Assembly: GCF_963678635.1 (NCBI RefSeq)
Contig: NC_087071.1
Location: forward strand, 45,247,095-45,311,094
DNA from: Symsagittifera roscoffensis
Taxonomy: Eukaryota > Xenacoelomorpha > Acoela > Convolutidae
Direction: 5' to 3'
Length of the DNA: 64,000 nt
Made by a program: the position numbers and the translations under genes. The notes beneath the pieces were generated by a model. It was not told the origin of the DNA, did not search any database, and saw only the letters and a list, made by a program, of their open reading frames with translations. Of this stretch, positions 21,739 through 35,200 are shown piece by piece. Positions within the stretch are counted from its first letter, which is position 1, and each line of letters opens with the position of its first letter.

Positions 21739-24700
21739 CTCTATTTAATTTTTTTCACAGAAATAATTGACGACTGGTTAAACAAAGCTCTTAAAGCAAA
21801 AACAACAAAGCTCAGTTCATTTTTTCTCTCAACCTGCCCAAAAAAAGTTGGCTGACTTACTCCAATTGTATTCAACATTGATTTGCGGACCAACAAAGCC
21901 TTGAAAATCATATTTTGTTTTTGTAATTAACCTTGTAAAAACACTCGCTACCTTACAAAAATCATTGTTAGAGAGAAGTGAAAAAGAAAAAGAAACCGAA
22001 ATTATTAATTTGTATTTTTGATAGATCAGCGCCAGCCAAATTGGAAAAAAAAATTTAATCGAAATGATACTTAAATTTTTTTAATATAGACTTTTTAGTT
22101 ATACTCTTATAGGTCACTGACAAGTTTGCTCCACATTTATAACGAATATATGACCCGATCACTCCCCTTAGAGACCTCCTTAGAGACCTCCTATTGATAT
22201 TTTTTACAACCTCCAATTCACCCTTTCAACTGTGAAGATTTTTATTTTCCAAATGCATCATCTCATCCTTCTCCATACCCTCAAGAAAACTCTCCATACC
22301 CTCAAGAGTAAGATCTGCCCTTATTCTAAAATTACCTTTTGGGGCGTTTTTTTTTCCGATCGTTTCTCTACAATTTAGATCCAGCATATTTTTATACAAC
22401 ATTTTAGAATTATTTTCAATCTCATAGACAGATGGATGTCCCAAATAGGATAGCTGGATAAACAAAAACGCCATCCATTGTTCAATTTATCCTATCAAAA
22501 GTGACATGATACTGCCATTTCTAGATTGAAAATTGAATAATACCTTCATTTTTTTCACACATTGTACTCAAAACTGCTACATTTTGCAATGTTCTTTTTG
22601 ATAAACTCCTGAAAGTTTTGATATGATTTTTCGAAATTGAAAAGTTGTGCCTGACGAAGTAGTTACTGAAAGAAAAAGATAAACAGGTAGTATCCAGAAG
22701 CTGAGAATTGGCTGAACTATTGATATACACAAGCTTAGGTAAAACTTTATATTAATTGGCTTTGAAATTATTTTTTGTTAAACATTTTGACCCAAAAATT
22801 TGGTTCTCTCGTTTTTAGATTTTTGACTAGCTTTTATAGAAAAATTTGTCTCTAAAAACATGTCAGTGCTCTAGGATCAATAAAACTTGCGAACCTTAGT
22901 GCCGATATACATTTAATAGATATGCATTTATTAGATGTTATCATAAGTCAAAATTAAAGTTGTTAGAACACTTCGTCCAAAAAAAAACAAAAACCAAAAA
23001 CCAATTCTCAATTAATATGAAAAAATTATAAAAACATCCGTATTAACAGCTGTTCTGAATTGAAATCAGAAACACAATTCTTAAACTTTTACCTTATGCT
23101 AGCTTGAAGTTATGTGTTTGCTCGGTTGATAAAATATCACCAAAAGCAAACATTACGGCTTATGTTGTCTCTTTCTGATTGGTTTAACCAACAGATAGAA
23201 TGTTGAAAATATGAAAATCTACGGTGTATAAGCCAAGCGAAAATATACCAAATCATAATCAGATACTCACAACCACTCTCATACTGAGACTCCCAACCAT
23301 CCTAATCATCACAATCTCAAATCTCCATCTCGATAACTATCAATCTAAACCCCAACTTCCCTTGATATACAAATGATGTGTGTCCTCTATATTTGAAATA
23401 ATATACCTATTTACGAGTGAAAGAAACTTTGTCTGTTGAATAAGAATAGGAAAGTCTTAGCAACATTCAGAAAGACCCCTTGTTCTAACTAGCTGCGATT
23501 TGGTCGATCGCAAAAAGTTAAGTCAAGTTAGTTTGGAATACAGCTTTTGAAGAAATAAATTTTTAAGACAGACCTTGTTTTTGGTTGTACGACTCAATTT
23601 TGCTAAGTTTAGGTGAGTATTTGACCAGGCCATTGTTCGCAAATAAGAGATGAATGATGGCTGTGACATCATATTTTGAAACGCAAAAAACACCTCTTAT
23701 TTGTTTTAAAAGAATGTTCTGTATCGCGCGTTGATTATTCCAAACTCGCGAAATAAGCAATTTTTCAACAAACCTAAACATGGGAAAAATATCAGAGGCA
23801 CTTTTTTTCAAGCTCAAGACAGCAATGTTTTTCAGATGCCATGAAAGCAGTCCGTCAAAAAAGCTGAAAAAAAAATAAAGTCAAAAATTGACTATTCAAA
23901 AAAATACACGCCAAACACATTATAATCCGCATTTTCCTCGAAAACCAGAACAAAAAAAAAGAGTTTTTTTGGTTTACTCCGAACATCAAACAAAACAATT
24001 CGGAAAGCACTATAATCAAAAATTCGAATGAAAAGAAATTGTTAATGGTATTTTGAAACATCTGTACTTTAAAAACTGTTTTAGATCAATTGAGGTTTTT
24101 ATGATTGAGTAGAACTGCATATGACATCAAACTGAAAATAACTTGCTGATTTGTTTATGAATTTACCAAAACTATGGACGTGTTAATTGAAAGTTGAATA
24201 TTCACATTTTGACTAGCGTCCTTTCACCTTTCGTTGTCATTATTCTGTTGCTACTTATTTTAGCAAAAAAATATACAAAAGCCAAATGGACCGCAAATTT
24301 AGTTATTTGAATCTAATTTTGATTGAAAGTGGTTTGTATTAGTTTAATTTGAGTTAGTTTAATTTGAGTTTAATTTGAGTTTGCTCTTATTAGTTAAGCT
24401 GAAAAACGCAAACAAAAGCTTTCAACACTATTCCAATCAATTTCAATTTCACATTACTAACTTTTTCATTTTCGAATTGAATATACTCATACACAAGTCT
24501 ACGGAAAACTCTATAGAAATCTGTGATACATAGAATTAGTTCTTTCATTTTAGGTTTTTGTGCCTATTTTTATGAAGTTGTTTTTAGTAAAAAACTATCA
24601 GAAAAAATTGTGGTGCATTAAAAACTACGATAATGCAAAATTTAGTACGGCAGATTTACATTTACTAGTAGTAATCATTTGCCAAAATAACAGTGGTCGA

Positions 24701-27700
24701 AACAATTTTGAAAACAAAGATCGGCTCTTTTTCAGTTATCCCACCCCCCACCTCACGCCAGCTTCAACTTATTAGTGAAACGAGTGGTTTTATGAGGTTG
24801 AGTATGAAAATCAAATTTGTTTTTCGTGGTCTTATTAGTCTGTATGTAAATTTTCATAACAATCGGACAATGTAGTCAACAAATTTACATGTAAAAATTT
24901 GCAGGTGGGGGGGAAAGGAAAAAGAGCCCAAAGATCAATTGTAATAAAAACTAAAATTCAATTCCCGGGTTGAACAAAAGTGACTATATTAAAAATTTTC
25001 ATATCAAAATTTTTAAACAATTTTACAAAATTGAACATTAGGCTCTAAGAATGTTTAAAATATTGGGTATTTTCTTAACAGAAAAGTGTAAGATTATAAA
25101 ATTTCCTATATTTTCTTTTTAAGTTTTTGAAAAATTCTTGCTGTCATTCTTAACTTTTTTGAACTAGTTTTTTTGTCAATTTCTAAAACTCCTGTCAATA
25201 TTCACCTGAATGTCACACACAACACGTCCACAAAACACTTTGATATTATTAGCAGAAGATTTTTTTTGATGTCTCCAAAATTTTCACGTATAATTAAATA
25301 CGAATATTCTAATTTACTACGATAAGGCTTAATACGTATAACTAGGAGATTCAATGAAAAAACAATAAATTTTTGCTTGAAAGAATAAAAAAAAACATTG
25401 TAAGTTTTTTATATGCATGAGTTTGGAACAAAAACAAATTGTTTCTAAAAACGACTTTTACCTTTTATTACTGCATAAATTCAGATTCAAAGCAATTTTG
25501 GCTTTGTTCTTGATTTTTAGGGAAAAAAAAAGTTTTCATAAAAGAAAGATCTCCTAAAATTTTTTGTATAAGAAAGTTGTAAGATAGTGGAAATTCCCTA
25601 CAAATTTTATGAGAAAGTCTAACACATGGTATTTTTTGTGGAATGATCAGCCGGGAATCTCAATTAACTTTGAAACATAATGAAAACATCTTATAAGACA
25701 GCTTTTCAAGAAAAAAGGATTTCAGAAAGTTCTTTGTTTAGGCAGTACGATAGCGTGTGACTCAGTTTTGACTTTTATTAGGTTTTGGTTCCGTTAGTTT
25801 TCACAACTGATAGAAGTTGGATGAAGTGTATCAGTTAACTTCACATAAGCTTCAAACTTACGATGTACAGAAGGATCTTAAAAGTTTAAAAATGAAGCTG
25901 AAATACGTTTGATATGGTCTAGTTAGTCTGCATGCCAATTTTTGTAACAATCGGACAACGTGATCAGAAAGTTTACAATATAATTTTGTAGAAGGGGGAA
26001 AGTAAAAAGCGAAGTTTTCAATTTTTAAAATTAAGCGTTTCACGAAATAATATGGAGTAAAAAAACGGATGCTTTGTAGATGGCACAGAATGTGCCCGCC
26101 ACTTTTATTGGAGATGAAATTCAAACAAAAGAATGTTGAACAAAGTTGAAGTCATAACAAAAAAATGTTTTAGGCTTCAGTATTTTATGTAAAAAAAAGA
26201 AAAAGCTTGGAATGAAGCAAGTTCGCACTAAGAGAACCGTGATTGATGCTCCGATTAAGAAAGACCAATTTTCTCTCTCTAAATGTAGCCCCCAGTAATT
26301 TATAGCCCCCCATTAGATAGGATAAGCCACATAAAACGAATAAACTTGCCCAAAAGAATAGTTTGTCCATGTTTATCTATTTGCTCATAATTCGTACAGC
26401 ACTTTTAATTCAACGCTAAGAGAAAAATTTTTGATGCGTTTTGTATTAAAGCACTTATGATTGATAATACAATTGTTAATTCAAAATCTGTATTGTTAAT
26501 TTTTTATTATGATGATGGGATAAATTGTGTAAATTCCCAGCAATAAATTTTCAAAAAAATTATGATTTGAGAAAAAAAATTGTTCTACAGCTTTTCAGCC
26601 TTGTTAAAATTGCTTAAATCAGACAATTTTTTGTTCGTTTTCTGTCGTTTTTCGGTTTGATTCAACCGATAAAAAGCAAGTGGACCTTCCATGCTTTGGG
26701 TTTTGTAAAAAAAAACTGATATTTGCATCGATCACTTTCCTCTGAAAACCTTCAATTCATATTGGGTAAAAAATAAAATGTATCAACACTATAAGGTAAA
26801 TTATGATAAAAACTTGAAGTGGCATTTAACTTTTTGTTTGGTATCGTTTTGTTGGGATCTAAGAACAACCCACTCGGGTCCATAAATCAGAAAATTATAC
26901 AATTTCTCACAATTTTGCACGGTTTGCAGGATTTTTCAAAACTATCGAACCACCTTCAGAACACAAGTTGAACTTGCCAAAAACACTTGAAAAGCACTTG
27001 TGAAAACAGATTTATATCAATGCGTTTCTATAAGTTATATTCATGCGTTTATATGCGTTTCTATAAATTTAAATCAGTTATATTCATTGCGTGTGAACTG
27101 AATGAAAAACGCAAACCATAATTTTTATATTGAAAAAACTACAATTAACATTCTTTGATTGCTAATGAGTTTAAGTCCGGGGTGGCTCGCTCATAGAGTA
27201 ATTTCAGATAAAGTACATCGTCTGTTCGTCACGCTATCTTATTTTCGGCCGGATAGATTCGTGCAACTTCTTAGTCTAATACGAATCTTGATCTTACTCT
27301 TATATATCTTAGTTTCAATAGATCTATTGTAAATGGTATTTTCGAGTTAGATATCAGGAACTGTTTTGAAGGAGAACGACTGTCTTTAAATTATATTTAT
27401 TTTGTTCTGTTGCTGAAACTATCAATAATTTCAGCTTTACAAAAATTTGTAAGTGTTAGTTATGGATCATGATTGGTTAGTTAGAAATTTTTTATGGAGA
27501 TAGTTATCAATAATGTAATTGGAAAGAAATACTAGTTTTAAACTGGTTCCACTATGCGACGGTAAAATTTTTTCATTGTAAAACGTCCATTGCTATAAAA
27601 ATAGCAAAGCTTCAACATGGATAGGTTCTTTAAGAAACACAAAATGTTGTTGTTTAAATCATAACAAATATTTTAAGTTGTTATTACCTTGAACACATTG

Positions 27701-28269
27701 TTTTTCACGGCATGAAATTATGAATAACTCAAAAAAAATGTTTAAGTGCACATAGTTTTTGCAATTTGTGTGGTAAAACAACTAGCGTCAAACCATTCTC
27801 GTGTCTGGGAATTTTATGACTACCTTCTTCCATAATGTAGTTGTATGGCCACATATTGCAATTGTATGACTCGCATTGTTAGCATGCTAAAGGAGAGTGT
27901 TTGTTTGTTTGTTTGCAAGGTAACCTAGATTCATTTTTCCTCACAATAAGAACTCAAAATGTGTCTTTTGTCCGAATAAGTATTTTTTTGACTAAATGTG
28001 GTTGAAAAAATTGTTTATGAAAATTAACAGGTCATAAACAACTACAAAAAGGCTACGACTATTAAATATCCTAAACTAATAGCATGTCATAATGGCGTTA
28101 AATTTTTGGAAGGTAAACAGCCAATGTAATATATATGACTGAGTTTCTTGACTGGTTTTCTTAGTTTTAGGCTATCAAACCCGAGGAACGCTTTTTCCAG
28201 ACTAGGTCCGTGGTATAATTCGAGTCCAATTCGACTCTGGGGCAGAACCCATGAAAGCATATATGAAGG
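21739..28269. other. Long non-coding AT-rich stretch
   Basis: It holds a reversed relative of the GTTCCGACT family (23560-23960), a TTTAATTTGAGT mini-array (24340-24385), a repeated pair sharing AACAATCGGACAA (24855 and 25950), and a nearly G-free segment at 23270-23345. No convincing exon was found. A 45-bp segment ending in GTAAGT on the minus strand at 21853-21900 is open (GFVGPQINVEYNW) but isolated. Confidence 0.5.
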
Positions 28270-28335
28270 AGGCTTAAGCATAGTGGTAATGCGTTCCCCT
28301 TGTAAACATGGGATCGTGTAATCTGTAATTTGATC
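28270..28335 (+). repeat. tRNA-like segment, possibly SINE head
   Basis: TTAAGCATAGTGGTAATGCG resembles an RNA polymerase III A box region. CCCCTTGTAAACATGGGATC resembles the anticodon arm and following bases of a Thr-type tRNA. The B box (GATCGTGTAATC) is poor and the acceptor stem does not close. It is not a functional tRNA gene by eye. Confidence 0.3.
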
Positions 28336-29210
28336 GTGTAGCGCCTGACGTAACCCTGCCATAGCATTGAAAGAGTGTGAGGATGAGCTCATCCAGTTGA
28401 CCATTAGTTTCAGGTCTAACACAGCCTGACAGATATCAACTGCAGCAGTGATACCACGTAAGAAGTTCTAGAAGCAAAAAAAACGACCTTGAGTCGCAAA
28501 AAAGAGCTTCGCTCAACGGAATAATTAAGGCTGGAATTTGGGGAAGAAAACTGGCTATGTTTAGACATGTGAGTATCCTTTCATAGATCCTCTGCAAATC
28601 GCAGAAGCCACAATTAATAATTCATATTATAGACACAGATTGCAATCCGGGCAGCCAAAAATGTCATGAATTTTTTTGTCGAAACTCGTAACTAACTACT
28701 GCTTACACCTGGTTTAAAACAGGCATTATTGAACTTAAATTAAACTCAATGTTTATAAATTTCACATGCGGTAACCATAATTGCACTTTTGTTGATATCA
28801 ATAAATTTAATAGCATGCGATTAAAATTCTTTTTGAAAATGATTAGCATTCGAATATTTAGTAACAAAATTAATTTAAAATGGCAAAAGTTTGAACCGAT
28901 GCATTTTTTAAAACAACATTCTTCTATAGCGTTTTTCAAGTGTTACGATTTAAATTTTTTTCGAACAATGCTCAAAGACAAGCCAATCTGCATTTGATTC
29001 CAACGCAAATTTCACTTTTTGATGCTCATTTACGTTCAAAAAAAGGTCGGTTGTCAAACTTTTGAAATGATTTTCTTAAATTAATTTTAAGTTCAATGTG
29101 AAAGGATGAGATTGTTTTGACTCCGATTGAGTTTGATGCTCAATTCTGTGAGTTTTGCACGGTTTGCATTGTTGCACGGATGCACTTGCACGGCTGACAG
29201 CACTGTGAGT

Positions 29211-29237
29211 TTAGCTGTACATGTTGAGTTGCACCCA
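29211..29237 (-). CDS. Calpain exon k: terminal coding microexon with stop
   Basis: The exon encodes WVQLNMYS and then TAA, after an acceptor with a long T tract (TTTTTTTTTTCAG). Calpain proteins commonly end in W-L-Q-L-T-M-Y-S-like residues, so eight codons are enough to recognise it. It joins the EF5 exon in phase 0. The 3' untranslated region continues leftward; I see no AATAAA nearby. Confidence 0.9.
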   Translation of the reverse strand, partial: WVQLNMYS

Positions 29238-32200
29238 CTGAAAAAAAAAACAAGTTGCAAAACCAAAAAGAAAGGATAATATCTGAGCTCAGAATAAGTT
29301 CCGCAGTCAAAAATTACAATGATGAATGATGATTATAATCATCTGGATTTTCGAAATGTTTAGTTAAATTGACATACGGCATATCAGTTTTCCTTAATTA
29401 TTTTTGGACAACTTTTTTAAGCTTTCAATAATTTAGTGAAAGTTAATGAAAATAATTCGATTTGAAAAAATTAAATGACATAAAAAAAATCAGATAAAGT
29501 TGGTACTTACATGTTTCAAGTCGACTTCACCTTTGCCTTTCCCATTTTTGTTTGCATCAAATCGCTCTAAGCAAACAAGCTCAGTTTCATCAAGAAATTT
29601 TATCTTTTAATCATTTCAGCTACAATTGAATCGTTCTAGAAGCATAAAAAACATAATGACATAGATTTTTTTCCACTATAGCCCCCACTCAGAAATTATA
29701 TTTGACTGTTCCAACTATTTTACAAGAAAATGGCGGAATATTTGTGACCGATTTTTTTTTCTACAGAAAAAGTCCGACTTTCAAACTAGCATTTTTGACG
29801 GATTTTTTAGAAATGCTTCTAAAAGTATTGTTGCCAAGAGCTCAAAATTCAAAAGATGTTTCATATTTGATTACTTTTTTTTAAATTATGGGGGTTCAGA
29901 GATTGCCAATTTGTTCAATTTGGGAAAATTAACGCGCTATATATTTTGTGCTATCAACGCGTACGAGGAGAATGAATCAGTTGTTTTACAAATCATTCCA
30001 AATTGGATTAAGGCATGCTCTTTCTCCTATTCAACACTTTGCTTTATAAAAATCATATCACTTGTACTTTACATAACTTGTGAGGGGATGACTTAAATCG
30101 TTTTATAAAATAAACTGCTTTAAATAGAAGACAGCATTTAAACAAGTATTATGATGAATTTTTTCTCATATGCATTGTATTTAGGTAAAATTGAGTTAAA
30201 AATTTCGCTTAAAACCGCGTCAGCTCGCAAGAAAAAAGACAAATAGCAAAACTTAAGGAAAGCAACAACTCGCAGGCTTTGCAAACGAAACTAAATTTTA
30301 AATATTTCGGATTAAATTGAGTATATTGAGATTTGTCGTTAAATCCAAGTTGAATCACAATGCAAGCTTTGTATTACTTTTGACCCGACTTTCGGGTGCT
30401 TTATTTCTGCTGACTAATTTCGACTTTTAACTAGCATTTTTTGACAATTTTATTTTCAATTCAATCCATATAAATTTTTGTCTTGCGCTCAAAAATAAAA
30501 AAATATTTCACTTGTGATCAATTTTTGTAAGTTTATGGTGTTTAAAAAATTGCCAGTTTGGGTATTTTGGGATAATTAACGCGCGATACTTTTCATTCTA
30601 TTAACGTGTGAAAGGGAATTGAACCCATAAAAGAAATTGTTCCAAATTGGATTGAGGCATACTCTTTGGTAAATTTATCAGTTTGCTTTATGCAAAACAT
30701 ATCTTTTTGACGTGTGAGGGCATGATTTTCAAAAAAAACCATCAAATCTAAATTTGAATACTTGAAAGTTTCAATTTTTGAAAATTTCATCAATTAATTC
30801 AATTTGGATTACTCCACAGAAAAAATGCATTCGGAACTTTCAAGGCTTTGCCTTGATACGAGTTTTGTTCGTACAGAATCATAACTCATTTTGGAAAGAG
30901 TTCTGATTTGGATTTTACGCGTTATATATCGAACAAAGTTAGCTGTTAAATTTCCCAAATTGGCCAAAATGGCAGTTTTTGAACCAAAATTTTGTCGCAA
31001 TTCGATTTTGGTTTTGAGTTTCGGCTCACTTTACGAATGTTTTTTAAACTGTGAGAGATATTTATATCAAAAACTGTTAAAAAAAAGTCAAAATTGTCTT
31101 GAGAAAACAAACATCTTCAAAAGTAAGACCAAAAAAATACATTCCTGAGCCAGGGTCAACATTGCAATGAAATTCAAGTTCAGGAAGAACCTAGCTATAA
31201 AATCAAAAAGTTTTCCTTTTCTTTCTGATTTTCTATCACCGTCGTAAAAATTCTTTCTAATTTTCTATACCTTCGTAGTCAAAAAGACTCATTTAATCAT
31301 GCTGATATGTTTAGAGCATCAGTAATTATTTGAAATAGGCTTTTTCACAAAAATCATACAAAAGGACTCTGAAAAAAGCGAAATTTCTGAATTTAGACAA
31401 ATCGATGAGCCGTAAGCAAGATTGTGAGGCTCTTTTTCCTTGTCCCACCTGCGAATTTTATCTAGTAAATTAATTTTCACTTAGTCCGATCATAACCATA
31501 ACAGTCATGTGGACCTCTTGTGCTGCTAGAAACACATTTGGTTGTCGTATCTAAATTTATTAAACCACTCGTTATACCTTGTACAGTGTACGATTATTCC
31601 AAAAAATTTATCCTTATTGGAGGTGGGGCAAAAACACTAATTCGTTTAAAATTGAGCGAGTTGAATCGAAAACAGGAAGATGATTTGAATTTTTTCAACT
31701 GTCTCTTTCTTGATATGATGATCGACGCGCTAGCGATACGCAGTAGTTTTCGCACGTTTATTATAAGAAAAAAACTAAAATTTTAATTAAAAATTGAAAA
31801 AACTAGAAGAAATTGTATCTTTTTCTGGAGCTCACCGAAAGTGGATCTAAGTTTGCATGCAATCATGACGAAGTCGTTGAAGTCTATCTGGTTCTGTCTG
31901 TTCGCATATCTGGTCACCACACAAGAGAAGGTCATGCTGTCCAGCGAGTAGCCCAGGTACTTCAGGGCATCCTGAAACACAACAACCAAAACAATTATTA
32001 TATTTTAAATAACTTTAACTATTAAATGATGTAACAATAGAATTACAGCGCTGTGCATTTATGGATTAAGTTTAGGAGAAGCAATCAGGCTGTGTACTCG
32101 ATATTTAGAAATTTTGACTATCGAAAAAGAGCTGGTTTAATTCGCAAAATACGAAATTTGATATGAACAAATACCTGGAAATCGTAATTTTTTTTTGAAA

Positions 32201-35200
32201 ATACTCTTTGAAAAAGTAGAAACTTCTTAAAAATGGTAATAATTGTGGTTTCTGTGATCGACAGAGAAATTTTGAAAGGCTGTTCAGCCTGTCTAAGCAT
32301 AAAATCCATTTCCATGATCATGAAAACAGTACCAAAAAGTGGACAAACCTGCAGCTCAAATGAGGAGAAAGATCCGCTCTTGTCTTGGTCGTATTCTATG
32401 AAGACCTTCTTACACATGCAAATGTACACCCACAGCTCAGAGAACTCCTGGAAGCCCAGTTTGCCAGACATGTCACTCTAATTAACATAATCAGCATAAT
32501 TAGTATTACATAATTGATCTCAAAAAAAGAACAGACTCGATTAATATTTACACAACTCAAAACAGTAAAAAATCCCATCTTGGTAGATAAAAATGACATA
32601 TGCACAAGTTTTGACAAAAAAACCGCAGTAAGAAAATAGAGTCGCATCTGGCTTTCAAGAGAGATCAGAAAAAAAGTTGAAAAAAAAAACAAATAATAAA
32701 TTGACTTGTCCAGAAATTGAACTCTCATCAAACAAAACTGACAGAATTTTTGAGGAAACATGCAAAATTCTTGTAGAGAAATAACAAAAAAGACAATTGT
32801 CAATTTTATAGTATTTATTGAAGCATACAGTTACACATAAAACAAGGATCGACTGATACTGCGCAATTAGCACAGAATGTTCCCACCATAATATTAAAAA
32901 AAAATTCAAATTAGTGTCGCTTATACTGCGTGGTGTGATAAAAGGATTTGTACAAAAAACTAGAACTCAGGCATATTCGATAGTCTTAGTTAAAAAGTCA
33001 AGTTGGTCAACAGTTGTTGTAAGAACAATGACTAGAAACACAAAAAAAAACAGAAAATAATCCGAAAAAAAATTTCAAAATTTGAAATTTTTGAAAAGCA
33101 AACTGGCGTTAAAAATCTTCAGAACTAACTATACTCGAATAAACTCTAATAAAGTAATCACGGCTTATATTAAACATAATTTGCTATCGTAAGCCAAACG
33201 CTACCAAAACAAACTTTACTTGCTCGTTTTGTCCCGCACCGAAGTTTCTTGGATAACAATCGGTGATAATGGAAAAATGTTGAATAAATTGTTGTCTATA
33301 TAACCGATTATAATGGATTATATTTCGTTCAATAAAATTTTTTTGAAACATTACGAGGTCAAATTGTGTATTTTGTGAACTGTAAGCGATTCCTCTTTTT
33401 CTTCTTTTGTTGTTTTAACATATTTGAAGACTTGTCTCTGGAATCCAGAATCATACAAATGCAAAACTGTACGCCTATCCAGTGCACAATTTGGCCTCGT
33501 AATGAAAAAAAATACTCGATTATAATCGATTAAAAATGGATTTTATTGCATCGAAATTATTAACAATAAAATTCACATCTAATCAGTTATAATCAATTTT
33601 TTTTTTAATTATAAAAGAGACAGGCAATAAAAATGCATTTTAATCGATTACTATCCATAGAACTTCAGTGCTGAATTCTCGAAACTGGGTTTACTTTTTT
33701 CAAAAGTTTTTCATGTTGATCGAATCAGGACTGAAAAGTTCTTAGTAAGATATATCACTCGAAATAATCCGATGATTAATTCTGGTGCCTCATTTTGAGT
33801 AAAAAACAAAAAAAACTATAACACACCCAAAAACAAACATAATTCATTGACCGGAACAAAAATTTCGTGTTCTGGTTATGGGTAACTTTTGGAATTTCGT
33901 AAGTTTTTCCCCACTTGTGCAACAAGGGGGAGATTCGTTACTAGGTACAAAATTCACATATGCTTAACCATTGAGCTAGTTCAAATTAGGGGTGGCAGTT
34001 CGTTACTAGCAACCAAAGGGGGTAATCGTGAAATAAATATTCAATTTATGAAATGGTATCGACTGAAATCGTTGTGAGAAATCCATGAAAGAATTATTAA
34101 TTATGTAATTCCATGAATAAAAAAAACAGTTATGTAATTCAATGAATGAATAAAATAATTATGTAATTCCATGAATGGATGAAACAATTACGTAATTGAT
34201 TGAATGAATAAAATAATTATGTAATTCCATGGATGAACAAAATAATTATGTAATTGTGTGAATGAATGAATGAATGTGTGTAATAACGTGGTAGTGTATA
34301 TGGCACTGACGTCATAGATGGCGACCATAGTCCTGCAGGCGTCGATGGAGAAGTTGCCAGTCTTCACTTCCTTCAGAGCATCGGTGGAGTTCATCATCTC
34401 TTCCAGCTCGAAAGCATCCACCTCCATGTCCTAAACATATGTTGACAGTTACACTCACAACAACACAGGGAGAAATATTTACCCACACAGATAGACAGTA
34501 AGAGTTATAGTTTACTAACCTTAAACTTACTCAGGGGCGGATCTAGGATTTCCTCGAGGGGGGGGGGGGGGTTTCAAAAAATTTTCGAAAATTTTGATGA
34601 CCCTTTTTTTAGGTCGACCAATTGATTTTCCAAGCTCTCCTAAAGTCGTAAAGCACTAAAAAGACGCAGGCAAAATTTTTTAAAAACAGGTGGAAAAGCC
34701 GTTTTTGGGCACTTTTTGGAAATTTTTGACAAAAAAAATCGCTTTTTTTGGCGCGCTCTCCACCCTCAGTATTAGTATATATTGGCGCTCAAGGCGCGTT
34801 TAGAAAATTTTTAGGGTCCGTCACCAAACATGGATATTGGAAAATAGTACAAAGGGGGACCCTTTGGGTCGGCAAGGGGTCGAATCCCTGAGAGGTCGAA
34901 TCCCTTCCGCCCCCCCCCCCCTAAATCAGCCCCTGAACTTACTAATTAAAAAATGAAGACAGTTATTTAAAAATTGTTACCTTCTTTATAAAACCATGAA
35001 TTTAATAATTTACAACAAAAGTAAAAAAAAACCTTCACAGGAGAATGGCAGAAAAAAATATCATTCAAAAGCTTTACACTAAATGTGTGAAATTGGACAG
35101 TTTTGGACAGCTCAGAAGTTTTCAATTGGTGGCATTTTTTTGCAATCGACTTGTCAGCAAAAAAACATAGAATCAGATCTTAGGTAACACTATACACTAG

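Noticed and set aside
28087..28422. 111-codon minus-strand frame with VNWMSSSSHS, first considered as the calpain C-terminus
   Set aside because: The phase gives an immediate stop (ACCTGA), and a much better terminal exon (WVQLNMYS, TAA) exists at 29237-29211. Part of the frame is the tRNA-like segment.
31520..31786. 88-codon plus-strand frame
   Set aside because: It has no ATG start in good context and no paired splice sites, it sits beside calpain exon i on the opposite strand, and I recognise no motif.
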